Positions 1 through 25,890 of a DNA stretch of 64,000 nt are shown here, piece after piece (position 1 is the stretch's first letter; each line of letters starts with the position of its first letter). This stretch comes from Baylisascaris procyonis (lineage: Eukaryota > Nematoda > Chromadorea > Rhabditida > Ascarididae): contig JAZARR010000033.1 of assembly GCA_037389465.1 (NCBI GenBank), positions 186,001-250,000 of the forward strand. The letters are read 5' to 3'. The translations under genes and the position numbers were made by a program. The notes beneath the pieces were generated by a model that had not been told where the DNA came from, made no database searches, and saw nothing but the letters and a program-made list of their open reading frames with translations.

Positions 1-13016
<13,016 letters not shown>

Positions 13017-14975
13017 CTTGTGCTGCACTATTCACGATAGTCTTCTCCACGTGGGCAGCTAAACACTTAGCTTACTGCGAGCTTACTGCGCCCGCACCAG
13101 TTCACTTTTCTCCAGCGCACGTCGCCCGTTCTTTTTTTTATTCTATGCTCGTAAAACTTCAGTCAAGGCGTTCCCTTCGATATTCTTTCAAAAATTTCGG
13201 TTTCTGGCTATAGTTGCATGAATTCGAAGAGCCATTTTAGAAGTGGAGTTGAGTGGAAGCGCTTGCATCACGTACTGGGGATATAACATGAATTGCTGCC
13301 TTTTTCACAAGTAAGTGTTAGAGTATGGAAATGGCCTGTCAAAGTATTATGTTTTTTGGCAGAAAAAGAGGACTAAAAAGTTTTGTCAGATCCGACTTGT
13401 TTTTCACTGGTGAAAGAAGAAAACCCGCTTGATAGCTTCGCACATGGGAACACGCTTTTAGAAATGGCGGAGTTGTATCCGAATAGGTGAGCAGGAGACG
13501 ATGCTCTTGCCTTGAGAAGTCAAACAGCAACGTTGGTGGTCAATCTCGTGCAGCATTTTCTGTACGAGTGCTAAACGCCAACTCTTCGGAATAGCGCAGT
13601 GAAATGTGCACGTTCTAACGAATAGCAATTTGTATTGCATTTGTCTGTTACAGGTACGTTGCTAACTATTGAAGGTGGCCTTGTTAGGCTAGTAAAGAGT
13701 TTGAACTCCCTCACGAATGTAGCGTAACGATGGACATCGATGCGTGTGGCACATCATCGACCATATTAGTTTCGTTCAAGCATCGCTGATAAAGCTGATT
13801 GCTGATTTATCACTCTCGGTGGATATGATGGCGATTCTTTGTGATGTGAAAGGTCCTTAACTGCGAGTGATGAAACTGTTTGCACAGAAATATACACTAA
13901 CAATGATTTCAATATTTCTTATCATAAACTTTTATTGATTAGATAAATCTTTTTAGGGTTTTTTGTTGTCTGAACTCTTCTTTCACGAAATCGTTGTTAA
14001 TTGAATACTTGTTACCGCGAAATCATTGTTAACTGAGTAGTTCTCATCACGGAATTGCAACATTTTTTCGACCAGATGAGTTGTTTCGTTTGCAAAATGG
14101 AATCCATACGAATCTTAGCAAACCGATATGAATTAAATTCTAGTCTCTGCGGAATTCTATTGATAAAATGAACTCAATTTTTTGTTTCATTTCCTTGTTC
14201 CTTGAATCCTTGTTGAATTCATTTTTGATTTCTGTCTTCAAAATTCAATTCCATATCCTTTTTTTTTTCTCACTTTTTTCTCTTGACTGTCTTGCACGAG
14301 GTTTTAAAAATTCCGCACGTTGGTCGCTGATCTTGCTGCACAATTTCTGTTGAGAGAGGAAATTGCTAGAATGCTCAGATCTACAGCATTTTTGAAGTTT
14401 TCGAGCACGAAAGAACATGTAATGACGGGTTTTAAATATTTTTTAAATAAATATATTAAATATTAAATATAATACATTTTATTTTAAAGTTTGAGCATCT
14501 TTGCTTCGATGTTTTCAGTTTTTTATCACTTCAGAAATATTCATTCGGGAATGGGCATTTTCTGGCATGAAAATATGAATGTTAACATCTCCAAGAAAGT
14601 TCACATTTTCGACTTTGCTTAACGAGATTGGTGCAACTAACTTTTCACGATTGATTATTGATGCGTCTTTTAAAGCACCCGACTGCGTGCAAAAATATTC
14701 TCTCTGCAGCTCTTCTCAACTTAAAAGAAATTGTGGAAATCGTTCTTGTGTCCATCCCATTGTTTTTATAGACCCCAACTCTGGTCTGTTTTAATATGGC
14801 CCTTTTGCCTACCTTGCCACTGAAATGAAAGATGGCAGAGGATTGAGAGGGAGGTAGGGGTAGGATAGAACGCGTGAAGGGTATTCGCATTTTCTGTGGC
14901 TGCTTGATTTGAAGATGTGCGGTTTCGTGATGCTTGGGTGCGTGAATCTAAGATGACGTACTGTTCGTTTTATAG
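13017..14975. other. Spacer between the unidentified gene and KGD4
   Basis: AT-rich sequence. It holds an 11-bp tandem duplication at 13069-13090 (AGCTTACTGCG twice) and an open stretch at 13722-13860 that I could not splice to either neighbour. It ends in a T-rich tract and the acceptor ttttatag at 14975. No convincing gene is seen. Confidence 0.45.
14974..14975 (+). promoter_or_regulatory. Likely trans-splice acceptor of KGD4
   Basis: The tract cgttttatag is a good nematode-type 3' splice site. No matching upstream exon is needed, because the first ATG downstream (15123) starts a complete protein. Spliced-leader addition here would leave a 147-nt leader. A second acceptor-like site (ctaccaaacag, ending 15113) would leave only 9 nt. 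Both are inferences from sequence. Confidence 0.4.
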
Positions 14976-15122
14976 GAAAACGAGTCATCGGTTAGTGCAG
15001 TCGAAGCACAACCAGGACCCATAGTTCATTCCTTCGAACGATCGGAAGTCGCGGCTCATAGCGTGGAACAGTGTAAGGTGTTTGTGGGGTCAAACGTCTG
15101 TCCTACCAAACAGTCCTCTACA
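14976..15122 (+). other. KGD4 leader, open in frame with the CDS
   Basis: 147 bases between the acceptor and the KGD4 start codon. It contains no ATG in any frame and no in-frame stop, reading ENESSVSAVEAQPGP and so on directly into the KGD4 start. It may simply be a 5' untranslated leader, or it may be coding sequence of a longer transcript joined to an upstream exon. Confidence 0.5.
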
Positions 15123-18100
15123 ATGCAGCGATCCCCGATCTCGCTTGCAGCTCAGGTTCGTTTTGATCTGCTCTGAAATGTTGTTTAAAACTGTTATTTG
15201 TGGAAGTTGGTTGCATAAACAGCCTTATAAAGTGGACTTCACCAATTCTCCTTCTCAGGTGTAATTTTTTTGTTGATCCAACCACTACAAAAATTTGCAT
15301 ATGTATCATGCGCAGTAGGATACTTTCCAACTCGCTGTGATTCGCTTGCCTCTTAATTAAACAAGGTAATTGAAACTGCAGTTGAGGATTTGGTATTGGC
15401 TTGTAAAGTTTACAATTTCACGGCAGCATTCTTTATTCTCATTGACTCTAGATGTGCCATTTTACTATTTATCTTCATAGTTTAAGTCAAAGCAGAAAAG
15501 TAATGGGAAGGACCATAAGTTTTGTCTTTTAAATATTTCGTGGTTATTGTGTTCATACCACTTGAGTAATGGGATTGTATTTTACTAATTTTTGGATCTT
15601 GTGATGAAAGGGTTGTGGGGATGAAGGAATGAAGGGATGAAACGTCGTCCAGAAAAGAGCATATTGTTGACTATCACTGAATAATTAACCGGGCATTTTT
15701 TCCGCCTAACGTGTTGTATTGCTATAACATTTTTGGGAACGTACTTGGCAACTACGCGGTGCTAGATCATTTGATTATCTTATTATAAGCGATGTAATTT
15801 CGTTTTTTTTTGCGTGGAATGATCTTCCGATAATTGAAAACGCTATGAAAACCGATTGCAATTTTTTGGCATTTTTGGCAATCTGACAATTTTAGGATAA
15901 CTGCACACTTTTTACTTCTAAAAGTTTTTGTTCGTTCATTGTTAGCAAGATCATACCACCCATTATTCTGATGTTGTTCTTAGTGGAAGCGTCACATCAC
16001 TCTTTTCACTTACCTTTGTTACACTTCCAATAGCATTCTATCTAGCTATTGATCATCTGTTCATTTTTGTCATCTCAGACATTTCCCTTTCTTATTGACA
16101 CTAATTTACAGATGCGTATCCCGATGATAAAATTTATTGGAGCGCGTTTGCCTCGTCCGCATTTCGATCCGTGAGTCTAATTTTTCCTACACGTTATTTA
16201 TTATGTGCAGGTTTTTTAGCATTGAATGGGCTTATTATGTGAAAATATGATATACGAATTTACCAAGTTTTTGTTAAGAATTCGTCGGATTTGAAACCGC
16301 TCATTAAAAATTCCAAATTTTATGAGTGACGGTCCTTCATTTGAGGTGAGTTCACTTGTGTATGTTTAGAATTGCGCTTAAACTAGGCGATTTTTCCTTT
16401 CCTCCTTCCTTTTTTGTGCCTTAATTTATAGATGCTAATTTGGGACCTTCAGCACTGAATATATACGATTGGGGATAGAAGGAATTTTTCTGCCTTGACA
16501 TGATCATATAGGGCTGTAATAGTATTATTAGGGAAGAAAATAGAAGGAGTAACGTAATACGGGGCTTATTGCAAATCTCTATAAAGCTGATGTAGGGACG
16601 GACATTCATGTTTATTGATTTGAACTCTATTTCAGTGCTTCATTGCCTCCGATCCCGACTACATCAGTGTTTGCCACGGGCACTGCACGTAAGTTCTGCT
16701 TTTGTTTCTAATTTTTCACATTTAACACTATTGCAAATTATGTTATGGTTATGCATTGTGTGCGTGTTGCACGCTTCTGAAGGCTCGATGAGGGTGCAAA
16801 CATGGTAATCTGTACAACGTTTAGTGAGGATTCGTTCCGGCACACCGTGAATGGATGCTTTTGACGAGGAGGTGTAGGAAGTTGAAAATATGTGGATATC
16901 CCAGCTATATTTTTGTGGTGTTGAGGTAGCACCGAAGATACTTCGATGCCGACTATGGCTCCGTAAGCGTAGAGAAGCCATAATGATTAAACAGCTGTGG
17001 CTATGTTGCTTCAATATATGTCGCATCATAAGAGTCAGTTGATGAGTTGACTGCTGGCTGACTTATCGATGAGTAGATGAGTCAATAAGGCGTGAGTTTA
17101 TCACTTCGGGCATTCGGCGCAAACAGCTGGCTGCAAAAAAAATAATTAGAATTTGGTCAGTCGGTGAGGTGATGCGAGCTTATGCTCTGGTGATTTCTTC
17201 ATAATACTGAAGTGGGTGTTGTTGAAAAATAATAGTTTGTCGTCGTTGCCAACGTAGAAGAATGATGCGAGCCTGTTACTTTTGTGGTCTGACCTTGTTG
17301 ACTGCCTTCCTTGGAAGTATTGATGGGGTGTGATAAGTAAACTGCAAGTAGCTGTTCATTGCGAGACACTTCTTGAATTTAAGCTATAAAGAAAGAAACT
17401 GCACAATTTCCAGCGACAGTATCTTCGCAGCCTCCTGTTGGTAAGATCCCACGAGGGCAGAGCATCGAGGAATGGCAACTGCCATTAAGATTGCGAAGAC
17501 AGCCAATCTCGGAACAAGAATGTGCGGCAATCAACGTAAGCACTCTTTTGCAGTTTGTTTTTTATTGTTTCACTGTTAGGATAGGAGGGGAGGGGGGATT
17601 ATGGCTTTCATCCATTTATTTAATGCCAGGGAGTGTTTTGGAAAGGGATTTCAGCCCCATCGCCCATCAGTTTCTTGCCGGTAAAAACTGATTTGTGTTC
17701 TCGTTCCATTCGCTCTCATATCGGCCTTGTTTAGGCGTTGATGCAATCCTTTCATGCCGTTGCTGTGGCAACTCCCGTTTCTGCTGAGAGCTATTATTGT
17801 TGCGCGTTTCTGTGTCGGCATAAGGGCTTCTTGAGTGAGGATTCTTTCAGCCGTTGCCTATTTTCATAGTTCAGATTTCTTTAACTGGTTCGTTTTTTGA
17901 GGAAAGTTCGATTCTTAGAGTGAAACTGAAGTGCTCATAGCGTCAAAAATGTGATCTCGAATCGGCGATTTCCGCCATTGAATCGTTAGCCTGGCTATTT
18001 AAAGCAACTGGTTTTAGTGAGGATGTTGAATGAGGGGAAAATTGCCCCTTTCCATTTGCCGAAGCTTTGCTAAACTGCACCTGGCATGATATACAAGTCA

Positions 18101-18257
18101 TTACACCTTAAAGAGTTCGATAGCACAGTCGTTGCTGAAGTGGAAAATAAATTTAGAAGGAATGTTATGATCGGAAGAACACCTGTAAAATTGTTTCAAG
18201 TGATTGCCCGTCATTAAAATTTTCTTTCAGAATGGAGGTGCATACGGTCTTGAGTAG
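14976..18257 (+). CDS. kgd4: 2-oxoglutarate dehydrogenase complex subunit 4 (KGD4/MRPS36 family), complete
   Basis: Small mitochondrial matrix protein. In the family it tethers the E3 component (dihydrolipoamide dehydrogenase) to the E1-E2 core of the 2-oxoglutarate dehydrogenase complex in the TCA cycle; it was formerly classed as mitoribosomal protein S36. Coding exons: 15123-15155, 16112-16170, 16636-16688, 17414-17535 and 18231-18257. All phases join and give 98 codons including TAG, i.e. 97 residues (the human protein has 103). The N-terminus MQRSPISLAAQMRIP is short and basic, like a mitochondrial targeting sequence. IPMIKF (14-19) matches the conserved TPLIRF. Residues 69-79 (WQLPLRLRRQP) and ISEQE with AINNGG (87-92) match the signature LPxKYRRxxxSxEExxxIxxGG. 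The start is the first ATG after the acceptor at 14975; that exon has no earlier ATG. The middle (about 30-60) is Pro/Ser/Thr-rich and poorly conserved, as in the family. Identification rests on both end motifs plus length. Confidence 0.85.
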
Positions 18258-21200
18258 AGAAGTTACTTCCGTTGATGCGACGTCTAATGATGTGTGCATC
18301 TAACTGCAACCGTTTATTAGATCGCTTTATTTTCTCTTTTTCTTCTATCTTCTCTTCTAGTTTTGTTTCGTTGTCCGGCTGAATATATTTCTTCTTTTAC
18401 AATCCTTTTCGCGTCTGTTGCAATTTGAGCTTCCTAAAAGAATGCATTTCTTGCGCAGTAGGTACCTACAGTATATTATTGTTTGCATGCGTTGCAGCTT
18501 TTTCTTTTCTTTGCAAAAGCCGTATGATACCCATTCATAAGTGTCCTTTCCGCATATGTGAACTTATAATCCCTTTTGTCAAACGAAATCGAATTTGAGG
18601 CCGTCTTTATCTTTGAATTCTAAAATATCTTTCATTCAAAGCTTGATAGCTCCTGAATGTTTTTGATTCGATCCATCACCGAAACGGTCATTTTCTTGCG
18701 CTTGATATCCACCATATCAAATCCAGCGAAAATTTCTGTACATATACCAGACTTCCGGAGAGTGTCGACTCCAGAAGCGAACCTCATGGCAGTTGCTCTG
18801 ATATACCGGCACCTTCTTAAAACCATGTAACATTAGGTGACTAAATCAGTCTCAGAAACATCTGTGTCGTCAACATCGGGGAGACGCTCGAAATATTTTT
18901 GAAAGATTTAAAATTAGCGGCACTGTCAGTGGGATCGATGTAGTTTTTTGCTCAGAAATGCCTTTGGATGGATGTTTTTCGGATGCATTTTATCCTTTCC
19001 TGCAAGTGCTTAGTGTCTTGCTATGTTAGATGCTTAAACCGCGTAGTGCTTGCACTTGGCTTATAAGGTGATCGTTAAAAGAATTAAATGGTTCTAAGTA
19101 TTTTCTTTGCTGGACGTTCATTTCAAAGTTAGTGAGCCTCAGTGAATGTAGAGTGAGTCGAAGCGTTGCTGGAATCCCTATGGAATAATTGCTTTAAATC
19201 TGGGGCATCACAATGCTCCAGAGGTAATGCAGTAGGGTGCTACGTATCTTCCCAATCAATTACCTAGTGCTATAAACGGAATACATTTTTGAGCAGTACA
19301 AAATATTTCTTTTTTTGTAAATTGTATGACTTATAATATCGTTGAGAAATAACTCAACTGCATATTATTCTTTTCGATTGTGGCTATCATTTAAAGAAAA
19401 TCTTCCGCTAATAGGACCTCGTATTCTTGTTTTTCCTCACAAATTTTTTGGTCACATCTCTCTCTTCTCCCTTTCCTTTCCCCATATTTTTGAGCTGCAA
19501 ATTAGTAATTTTTAATACTCTTAAAAGAAAGCTTTTCATTAAGGATTTGTTATGGGATTCGAATCTTGATTTTGGCAACCTCCCAAAGGTCGCGAGCAAT
19601 AAAAAATTTCGCTTATTTAATCACACTGTGCGCCATCATTATTCTCGACAAATTGAAGCGATTTTAGAATTGCTAAAAAAAAATTCTTTTCAAGTCACTA
19701 AAAAGATTTTATGTTCACCCATCTCATCTTTAGTGATGGTAAATTTTTGCTTTTATTGTTGTTGATTCGAATGATGTGATCTTTGTTCAGTAATCGGCAA
19801 ATTTAGCTTGTAGTGGCATGCAGATTCCGAGGTTTGTTAATGCGAACCTGCCGAAACCACTTGGATATTCTATGCTTTTTGATAATCTTGCCCGCAACTT
19901 CCTTTTAAAATTGCGTCTTCCAAGCAAAGATCAAGGATCCCTATTGCGCTCAGTTGAGAAGTATCGCACTATTAGCGGTCTCCCAGATATCTGGAAATGA
20001 GGATTTCACTGTGTATTTTGAATATACGGATTTTATTTTGTCAGATTTGGTGCGTGTGTTTTGTATCTCAATGTAAATTGATTTGTCCCTTTTAAAGGAA
20101 TGGTTTGCATTATTCGGATGCAAGTTGCGTCGTCATCTTCGAGCACCCACTTGTATTTTTTGACTGAAGTCTAGTCGTTCGAAGATATATGGGCACCATT
20201 AGCATCCTATTCATGGCGCGTTTTATTTTTGGGGTCACTTGCAGGTGTGAACATTTGAGTGTGATGATTATTGATGTAAAACGAGAGCATTTGTTGTGAG
20301 ATGTGCTCTATGCAAAGTATGTTGGTAAAATAATTTGCATATACACTCTTCGTTCTTGCTTATTGGTAACGCCGTGCAAGTTTATGCTCAGCGTTCACTT
20401 TTGTGACTATTGCTTTATATGAACCTTAAAGCGATTGTCAAGAGCATGTCGTGCATATATGAATTGTGATACGAATCGATAAGGAAAATGCATTGCCGAG
20501 TGCATTCTCGTCGTATGCGATGCTAATCGTTCTGCTAGTATCGAATAAAGCGTTACTAAGTTGTGCGGCTGCCCACAAGATTATTGCGTCTGTTTCAACG
20601 TTCTACCTAACATATTTAGCATTGATAGAGGTTGTTGGGTGATCTTCGAAATAATATTTCATCTGCAGAATACCTTCAAAAATGCAGATATATGTTTTTA
20701 TGCTCGATGGCTAAGCCGAATTATCCAGTATGAAGGATTCTGATTGACGCAAACGTTTCTAAGTGAGGCACATTTGTGGTTATTGCGAAGGTGCTTTTTA
20801 TTGCGCAACGCATCATGGAAAGGACTTCAGGGAGTGTTGCTCATTCTTCACGCTCCATTTCCCCTTCACCTATATAAATTGACGGAAGTGAAGTGCAAAG
20901 ATAGTCTACAAACTTGGCGGGTAAAGAGGAGTCGAAATACGTTTGAAAACGATGCTGATTGCTTAAAATAAGTGTTTTATCGTTGACGTCATGTAGGGTG
21001 AAATGTGTGGCATTGAAGATTAGTTTAAGATGCAGGGCACGAGAGGTAGCGCCGAACACAGCTTTGCCCCGATTGCATTTAGGGGTGGGGTCATTCGGAA
21101 GCATCAGCCTTGTGTGGGAAGAAACCTGAGGTCTTCTGTTTTGCAAATGAGCAAAGGTATAGGCGCCGTTGAGGTCGTCTTAGACACCGACTGACATTCC

Positions 21201-23139
21201 CATCTGATTGAATCAATAGGCATGGGAAATTGGATGCTCTGCCACCACCTTTGGATGAATGTAGAAATAAATGTAAGAACAGCAGTCAGCCATCTTCATT
21301 CAGTGAGGCAGACGATTGCGATAGGCCACTCAGGAATTGGCACAGATGGTCAGTAGGGAACGATTCGTTTCATTTAGTGGTGACATCGAAGAGTGACAGC
21401 TGAAGGTGGGGATTTCGTAAACTATGCTGCAAACTTCGTTGAGACACTGCTATTTTGTCGTCCACAAGTCGGTCTATGACCCACGTTTCGTACACATCGC
21501 GAACTGCGCTTTGCATTTATCTGTTTTGCAAAAATGCATTCGACCTCTGACTCAACTCTGTTTTCATTATTGTGACATAGGTAAGAATGCATCCATGAAC
21601 TGAAAATAAATAATTTTCGCGTTCTTCTCTAGAAGATGGCTTCAGCTACATATAACGTGATCTGGGAACGTAAGTTCAAAGGTCGACTAGGAGAGGCGAG
21701 CGGAGGGTGGAGCAGTGTCTGCTGTTACGCACTCGTGCAGTGCAATTTCGACTGAAAGTGCGGGCACATACCTGTATATTCATACTTGCTACATGAGCCA
21801 GAGAACCCTATTAAGTCGTTGTCTGTAAATTCCGCATAAGTTGGCTGACCTGTGTTATCTGGCCATTGAACACAACGCTTGAAATTATCGTGCTAAACAG
21901 AAGGGTTTAAGTCTTCCCAACAGCTGTTCAGTGAAGTCCGTAAGTCTCGGCGAACAACAACCTTTTTATTTTGGATTCCTAGTTTATGGAATTTGTGTTT
22001 CACCACACCAAATGCAGCTAACAAGGTGGAACGCTGGAACGATATGGCTCACCAACCTACTCATCTTGACCAGCGCGCACATCCTTACTAGAGCCCTCTT
22101 TTGGCGCATTGCGCAACCTATCCCTCTAAATAGGTGTGCAGAAATTTCAGAGTCACTTCAGGCAACATTTTTGTCTGCACCTATTGAAGATGGCCTGTTC
22201 AGCTCACCTATTTCAAACCACATAGAAAGATGGTTTATCACGATGCTTTCATTGTTCACTGTAATCTTGTCAAAATTGCTTCTGAGCGTTTTTGTGGTTA
22301 TCTGTAAGAGTAATATCTATGCAAGGAATTGCAGCCGAGAAGTTCCAGGTTTTCCGAAGAAACAAGTCTGGTCGTAAAACTAGGACCCAAGCCTAAATGT
22401 AGTGTCCAATCTGAACGTCTCCAAGTTTATTAATACGCATAATAAAACGATGCAAGAGGCGCGACCGCACTTCTACGTTTGCCGAATGCCCCGTTCATTG
22501 ATCTTGTCATCTTTGCATCTCTTTTCTTACTCATCTCTCAACCGTTCCTTACGTGTCTGTTTTTGCATAGTTTTTCCTTTTAGTGCGGTCGGTCTCATCG
22601 AATGGCATTATTGAGCATTTTTTGCTTTGATGTGCTGTGACCGCTATTTTTACAGACTTATTGCGGTTGCAAAGGGATTCAAGCATTCATTTCGTTGCAA
22701 CATCCTAGGTGACAAATGCGCCGCATCCCAGGAGAACACATTGGGCCTGCATCGTATCAGCACAGACTTGGCCCCATTTAATGTTGACCCCCAGCATTCA
22801 TTTCTGCAGTGATGTTAAGAGAGGAACCCAAGCCGTTCCGTTACTCAAGATAACAGTAAGTGTGGTGCGGTGAGCGCTTCAATGGCGACTTGCAACGCTG
22901 CACTAGTATCACTGGTGCGTAAAGTTGGAGTAGTATTTCGTGTTGAAAGTGGTATCGAAGTCAACTTCTATAAACAGCTGTCAGGAAGGTGCAAGAAGGT
23001 TTCGGTCGCTGTGAACATTAGAGCTCCATAGACCATCGTAAATCATTTACTTCAGAAAGCAGTCGTAGATGTTATCCCACCAAACCAATAGATTTGGAAG
23101 CAGCTTCTTTTAGCGGAATATGAATTAAATCCAAAGTAG

Positions 23140-23142
<3 letters not shown>

Positions 23143-23189
<47 letters not shown>
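23143..23189. repeat. (TA)n microsatellite, about 47 bp
   Basis: Uninterrupted TA tract in the spacer upstream of NDUFA9. It is not next to any recognised exon. Confidence 0.95.
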
Positions 23190-23191
<2 letters not shown>

Positions 23192-23509
23192 GGCACTGCA
23201 ATAGTTAAGCTGAAATAGAGAATTTCAAAAATGCTCGAACCATCATCAAACTTTGTCATCGACGAATATGATAAAGCTAATGCTTGTTTTGTTTTTTTTA
23301 ATTTGACCCCATCTACAATCTCAGCAATATGACATCCTAACTATCTGGATGCATTGCTAAAGTCGGTCCATGTATAAACAAAAATCATTTTATTATATAC
23401 ACCGTAGTACGATTCGATGATAACTTTTGAAAATAACATTTTTGAAAATTCTCGATTTCACCTCGAACTTTGGTACATCATAAGTACACAGGCGTCAAAC
23501 CCGGTCCCG

Positions 23510-23558
23510 GTCGTGGTTGGAACCGCAATTGGGCGGCCGGCTTCAATCCAACCACGAC
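23510..23558. repeat. Perfect 12-bp inverted repeat with GC-rich loop
   Basis: The arm GTCGTGGTTGGA (23510-23521) is exactly complementary to TCCAACCACGAC (23547-23558). The 25-base loop is rich in GGC and CCG. This GC-rich block stands out from the AT-rich surroundings. It lacks tRNA arms and could be a fragment of a fold-back repeat. Confidence 0.7.
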
Positions 23559-25878
23559 GAGATTTAGCCAGTATTCATAAAACCTTTGTTTAAACATCAA
23601 CTCAGATCCATTTCATTGCGCATATTTCGCTAGCCACCGACTATTGCTTAGTATTGCTGGACATAGGCACGAAATAACACGCTTCCCTGCTATTTCCTTT
23701 CCTATTATTATGAAAGTTCTCGTGGAATATGGACAGGTGACATTATATAGAAAAAGCATTCAGCTTCTGAAGCGAAGAAAGCCGAACTAATCGTATCGAT
23801 GTGTGCGAACCTAGTCGAATCATGTCAGTGGGTAAAAGGCGGTGCAGGTGTGAGGAGTGAGTTGGTGCTAAATTCACACGTAGTCGTGCAGTGGTCGTCT
23901 TTGCATCGGTTCATTGCTTCATATTAGATAATTGCAGTTAAGTCATGTACTGATTTCATAGAAGTAGCTAGCTTTTCATGATTTATTCAGCTGACCAATG
24001 AATTGTTACCTGCTTTTAAAGGGGCAGCTTTCATGAACAGATTATGGCGCATTGATACAAAAATGCAAATAACGTGGGCAAAAATTGCCCATCTTTTTAA
24101 GCAAGTATTCTTCATATTCCTCAGGTCGTTGCTGAACACAATGGGAATATTTTTGAGGAATTGCTGACTCCAAAATTGATATATTTGGAAATTGCATGTT
24201 TTTATGTTTACTTCCTCGTCGTTACCGTTATCTTGGGAGCGGAAGGGGGGGGGGTGGGGGAGAAAGGGATCATAGCAGCTGTCGAGGATAGTTTCAGATG
24301 TTTGAATATGGTTCCTCGGCAGTACGAGACCAACTAAATATCCAATTTTGAAAAGTGGAAGTTTTTGTTTTCTCACTTGACAGTGGTCATGAGGATAAGA
24401 TAGTGCCGACAGGCTGTGTCCTGTTTAGCTGGGAGAGGGATGAAAGGCAAGTAACTGGAAAGGAAGGTTGTTTGGACCACTTGGATCAGAAGTGCATCCT
24501 GACAATTCCCTTCAGTTTATTTTCATTCTCTCCCTTTCCGCCTTTCCTCGCCCCCCTTTCCGCCTTATCCGAATATGATGGCCGAAAGCAGGATTTTTCA
24601 ACTTCTCGAAGAAATTTTTCCCACTTATCAAGTGCAAAAACATATTTTACTGAAATTTGGTGATGATTTGATGGTTTCAAAGAATGGGTGCCTACTGCAC
24701 CAAGTTGCGAAAAGTTTCAGTATAATGGGCATTCAAGGTAAAACGAGGCCTATACCCGGAGTTTTCTCCTTAAATTGCTGTGAGGAGCCCTCAATGTAGT
24801 GTTGCGTCGTCATGGCAAATCTCTCCACCATCTACAACTTCTATACCCGAGCGTAACGATAGCTAACCCTATTGCTATCTTCTCAACCCGAATTCTATTC
24901 CTTTCGATGGTTGAAAAATCCTATCGCAACCACCTTTAGCAAGTGGTTAGTTGCTGATTGTATTTTGCTGAAAACTTCTAGCCATTGTTATCTCCCATAT
25001 TTTAGCGTTTTGTTTCTGTTTTTACTTATTTTCTTGTCCAATATTGCTGCCCATATGCAGTGTTCTGGGATCATGTTCATAACACATAATTACAACAATG
25101 TTTTGTTGATTTGGAAAAAGAGATTCACGACAGGCAAAATTTCCGTTGAATTTGAATGTAAATCTGGTATTTTGTTGAATTATGCTTGGTTTTCTCTTCC
25201 TTCATACTTCCATATTTCTGTTTTCTGTCATAAGGATGTCACTGGACTTCACTGAGTTTTGTTGATTGTATATTGAGTCATGAATTCACTAATTTGGTTC
25301 TTTTTATTTCGTCTCATCAAGTTTTATTTTATTCTGCATCAGCCATTTCTTTGCTTCACCCATCCCCCCCCCCCCCCCTCCACACTAACGTATCTGCCAT
25401 GTTTTCGAAATGATTCGTTAATCATATCTGCTATTCTAGAAGACGGTTTATTCTTTTATTGCTTGTCTCATCTTCTTTTTTTATGGTCATTCAGCATTGA
25501 TTCTTTCGTAATTCCTACGGCTACGATATGACGGTAGGTGATTGTGAACGATGATGTGGATGTAGACGATGCTCTCAGAAAGATCGGAGTGCAAGGCTTA
25601 CGCTTCCTAGCCCATTTCCTTTAGTTGTAACCCTTCATACCGGCGTGAACGTGACGTCGGAGGCAAATAATTCACTCCTCATTGCTTAGCTTATCAAACG
25701 AGTAAACACTATGCTGGATGTGCAGAATCGATTGTCAAGAATACAGCTTTACATTGCGATATAAGGGTAGATGATGCACTATTTTTGTTGTTTCTTGCGC
25801 AGTTTACCAAATTGGCACTGTTTAAGTGGTTCGTAACGGTTGTGTATATGCAAATTGTCAAGCATATTATCCATCTAC

Positions 25879-25880
25879 AG
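25879..25880 (+). promoter_or_regulatory. Likely trans-splice acceptor of NDUFA9
   Basis: The sequence ccatctacag ends at 25880, and the start codon of NDUFA9 follows after only 10 bases (gtggtgggtg). The ATG begins a full mitochondrial presequence and no 5' coding exon is needed, so spliced-leader addition at this AG is the simplest reading. This is an inference: no leader gene or transcript is visible. Confidence 0.5.
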
Positions 25881-25890
25881 GTGGTGGGTG

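Larger units (their letters stand above)
18258..25880. other. 7.6 kb spacer between KGD4 and NDUFA9
   Basis: No gene can be supported. It holds the 3' flank of KGD4 (no AATAAA seen within about 2 kb), a TA microsatellite at 23143-23189, a 12-bp GC-rich inverted repeat at 23510-23558, and G and C homopolymers. It also has several medium-length open frames without motifs: 21931-22377 (+, hydrophobic), 23987-24376 (-) and 24575-24799 (+, beginning MMAESRIFQLLEEIF and containing a gtaaaa donor-like site). Composition in 21000-22800 is less AT-rich, so an old repeat or gene remnant is possible there. Confidence 0.5.

Noticed and set aside
13722..13860. Open stretch reading VWHIIDHISFVQASL
   Set aside because: Its phase matches neither the exon ending at 13016 nor a good donor (gtcctt or gtgaaa only), and it has no recognised family.
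16112..16688. Second open frame through two KGD4 exons (YPDDKIYWSAFASSAF, then ASDPDYISVCHGH)
   Set aside because: It reaches a stop soon after entering the next exon, while the other frame gives the complete KGD4 signature.
18632..18826. Minus-strand open frame of 64 codons just after KGD4
   Set aside because: Protein-like composition but no family, no splice sites and no neighbours; too weak to call.
21931..22377. 148-codon plus-strand open frame
   Set aside because: No recognisable family, no splice context, and hydrophobic T-rich composition. Kept only as a note in the spacer description.
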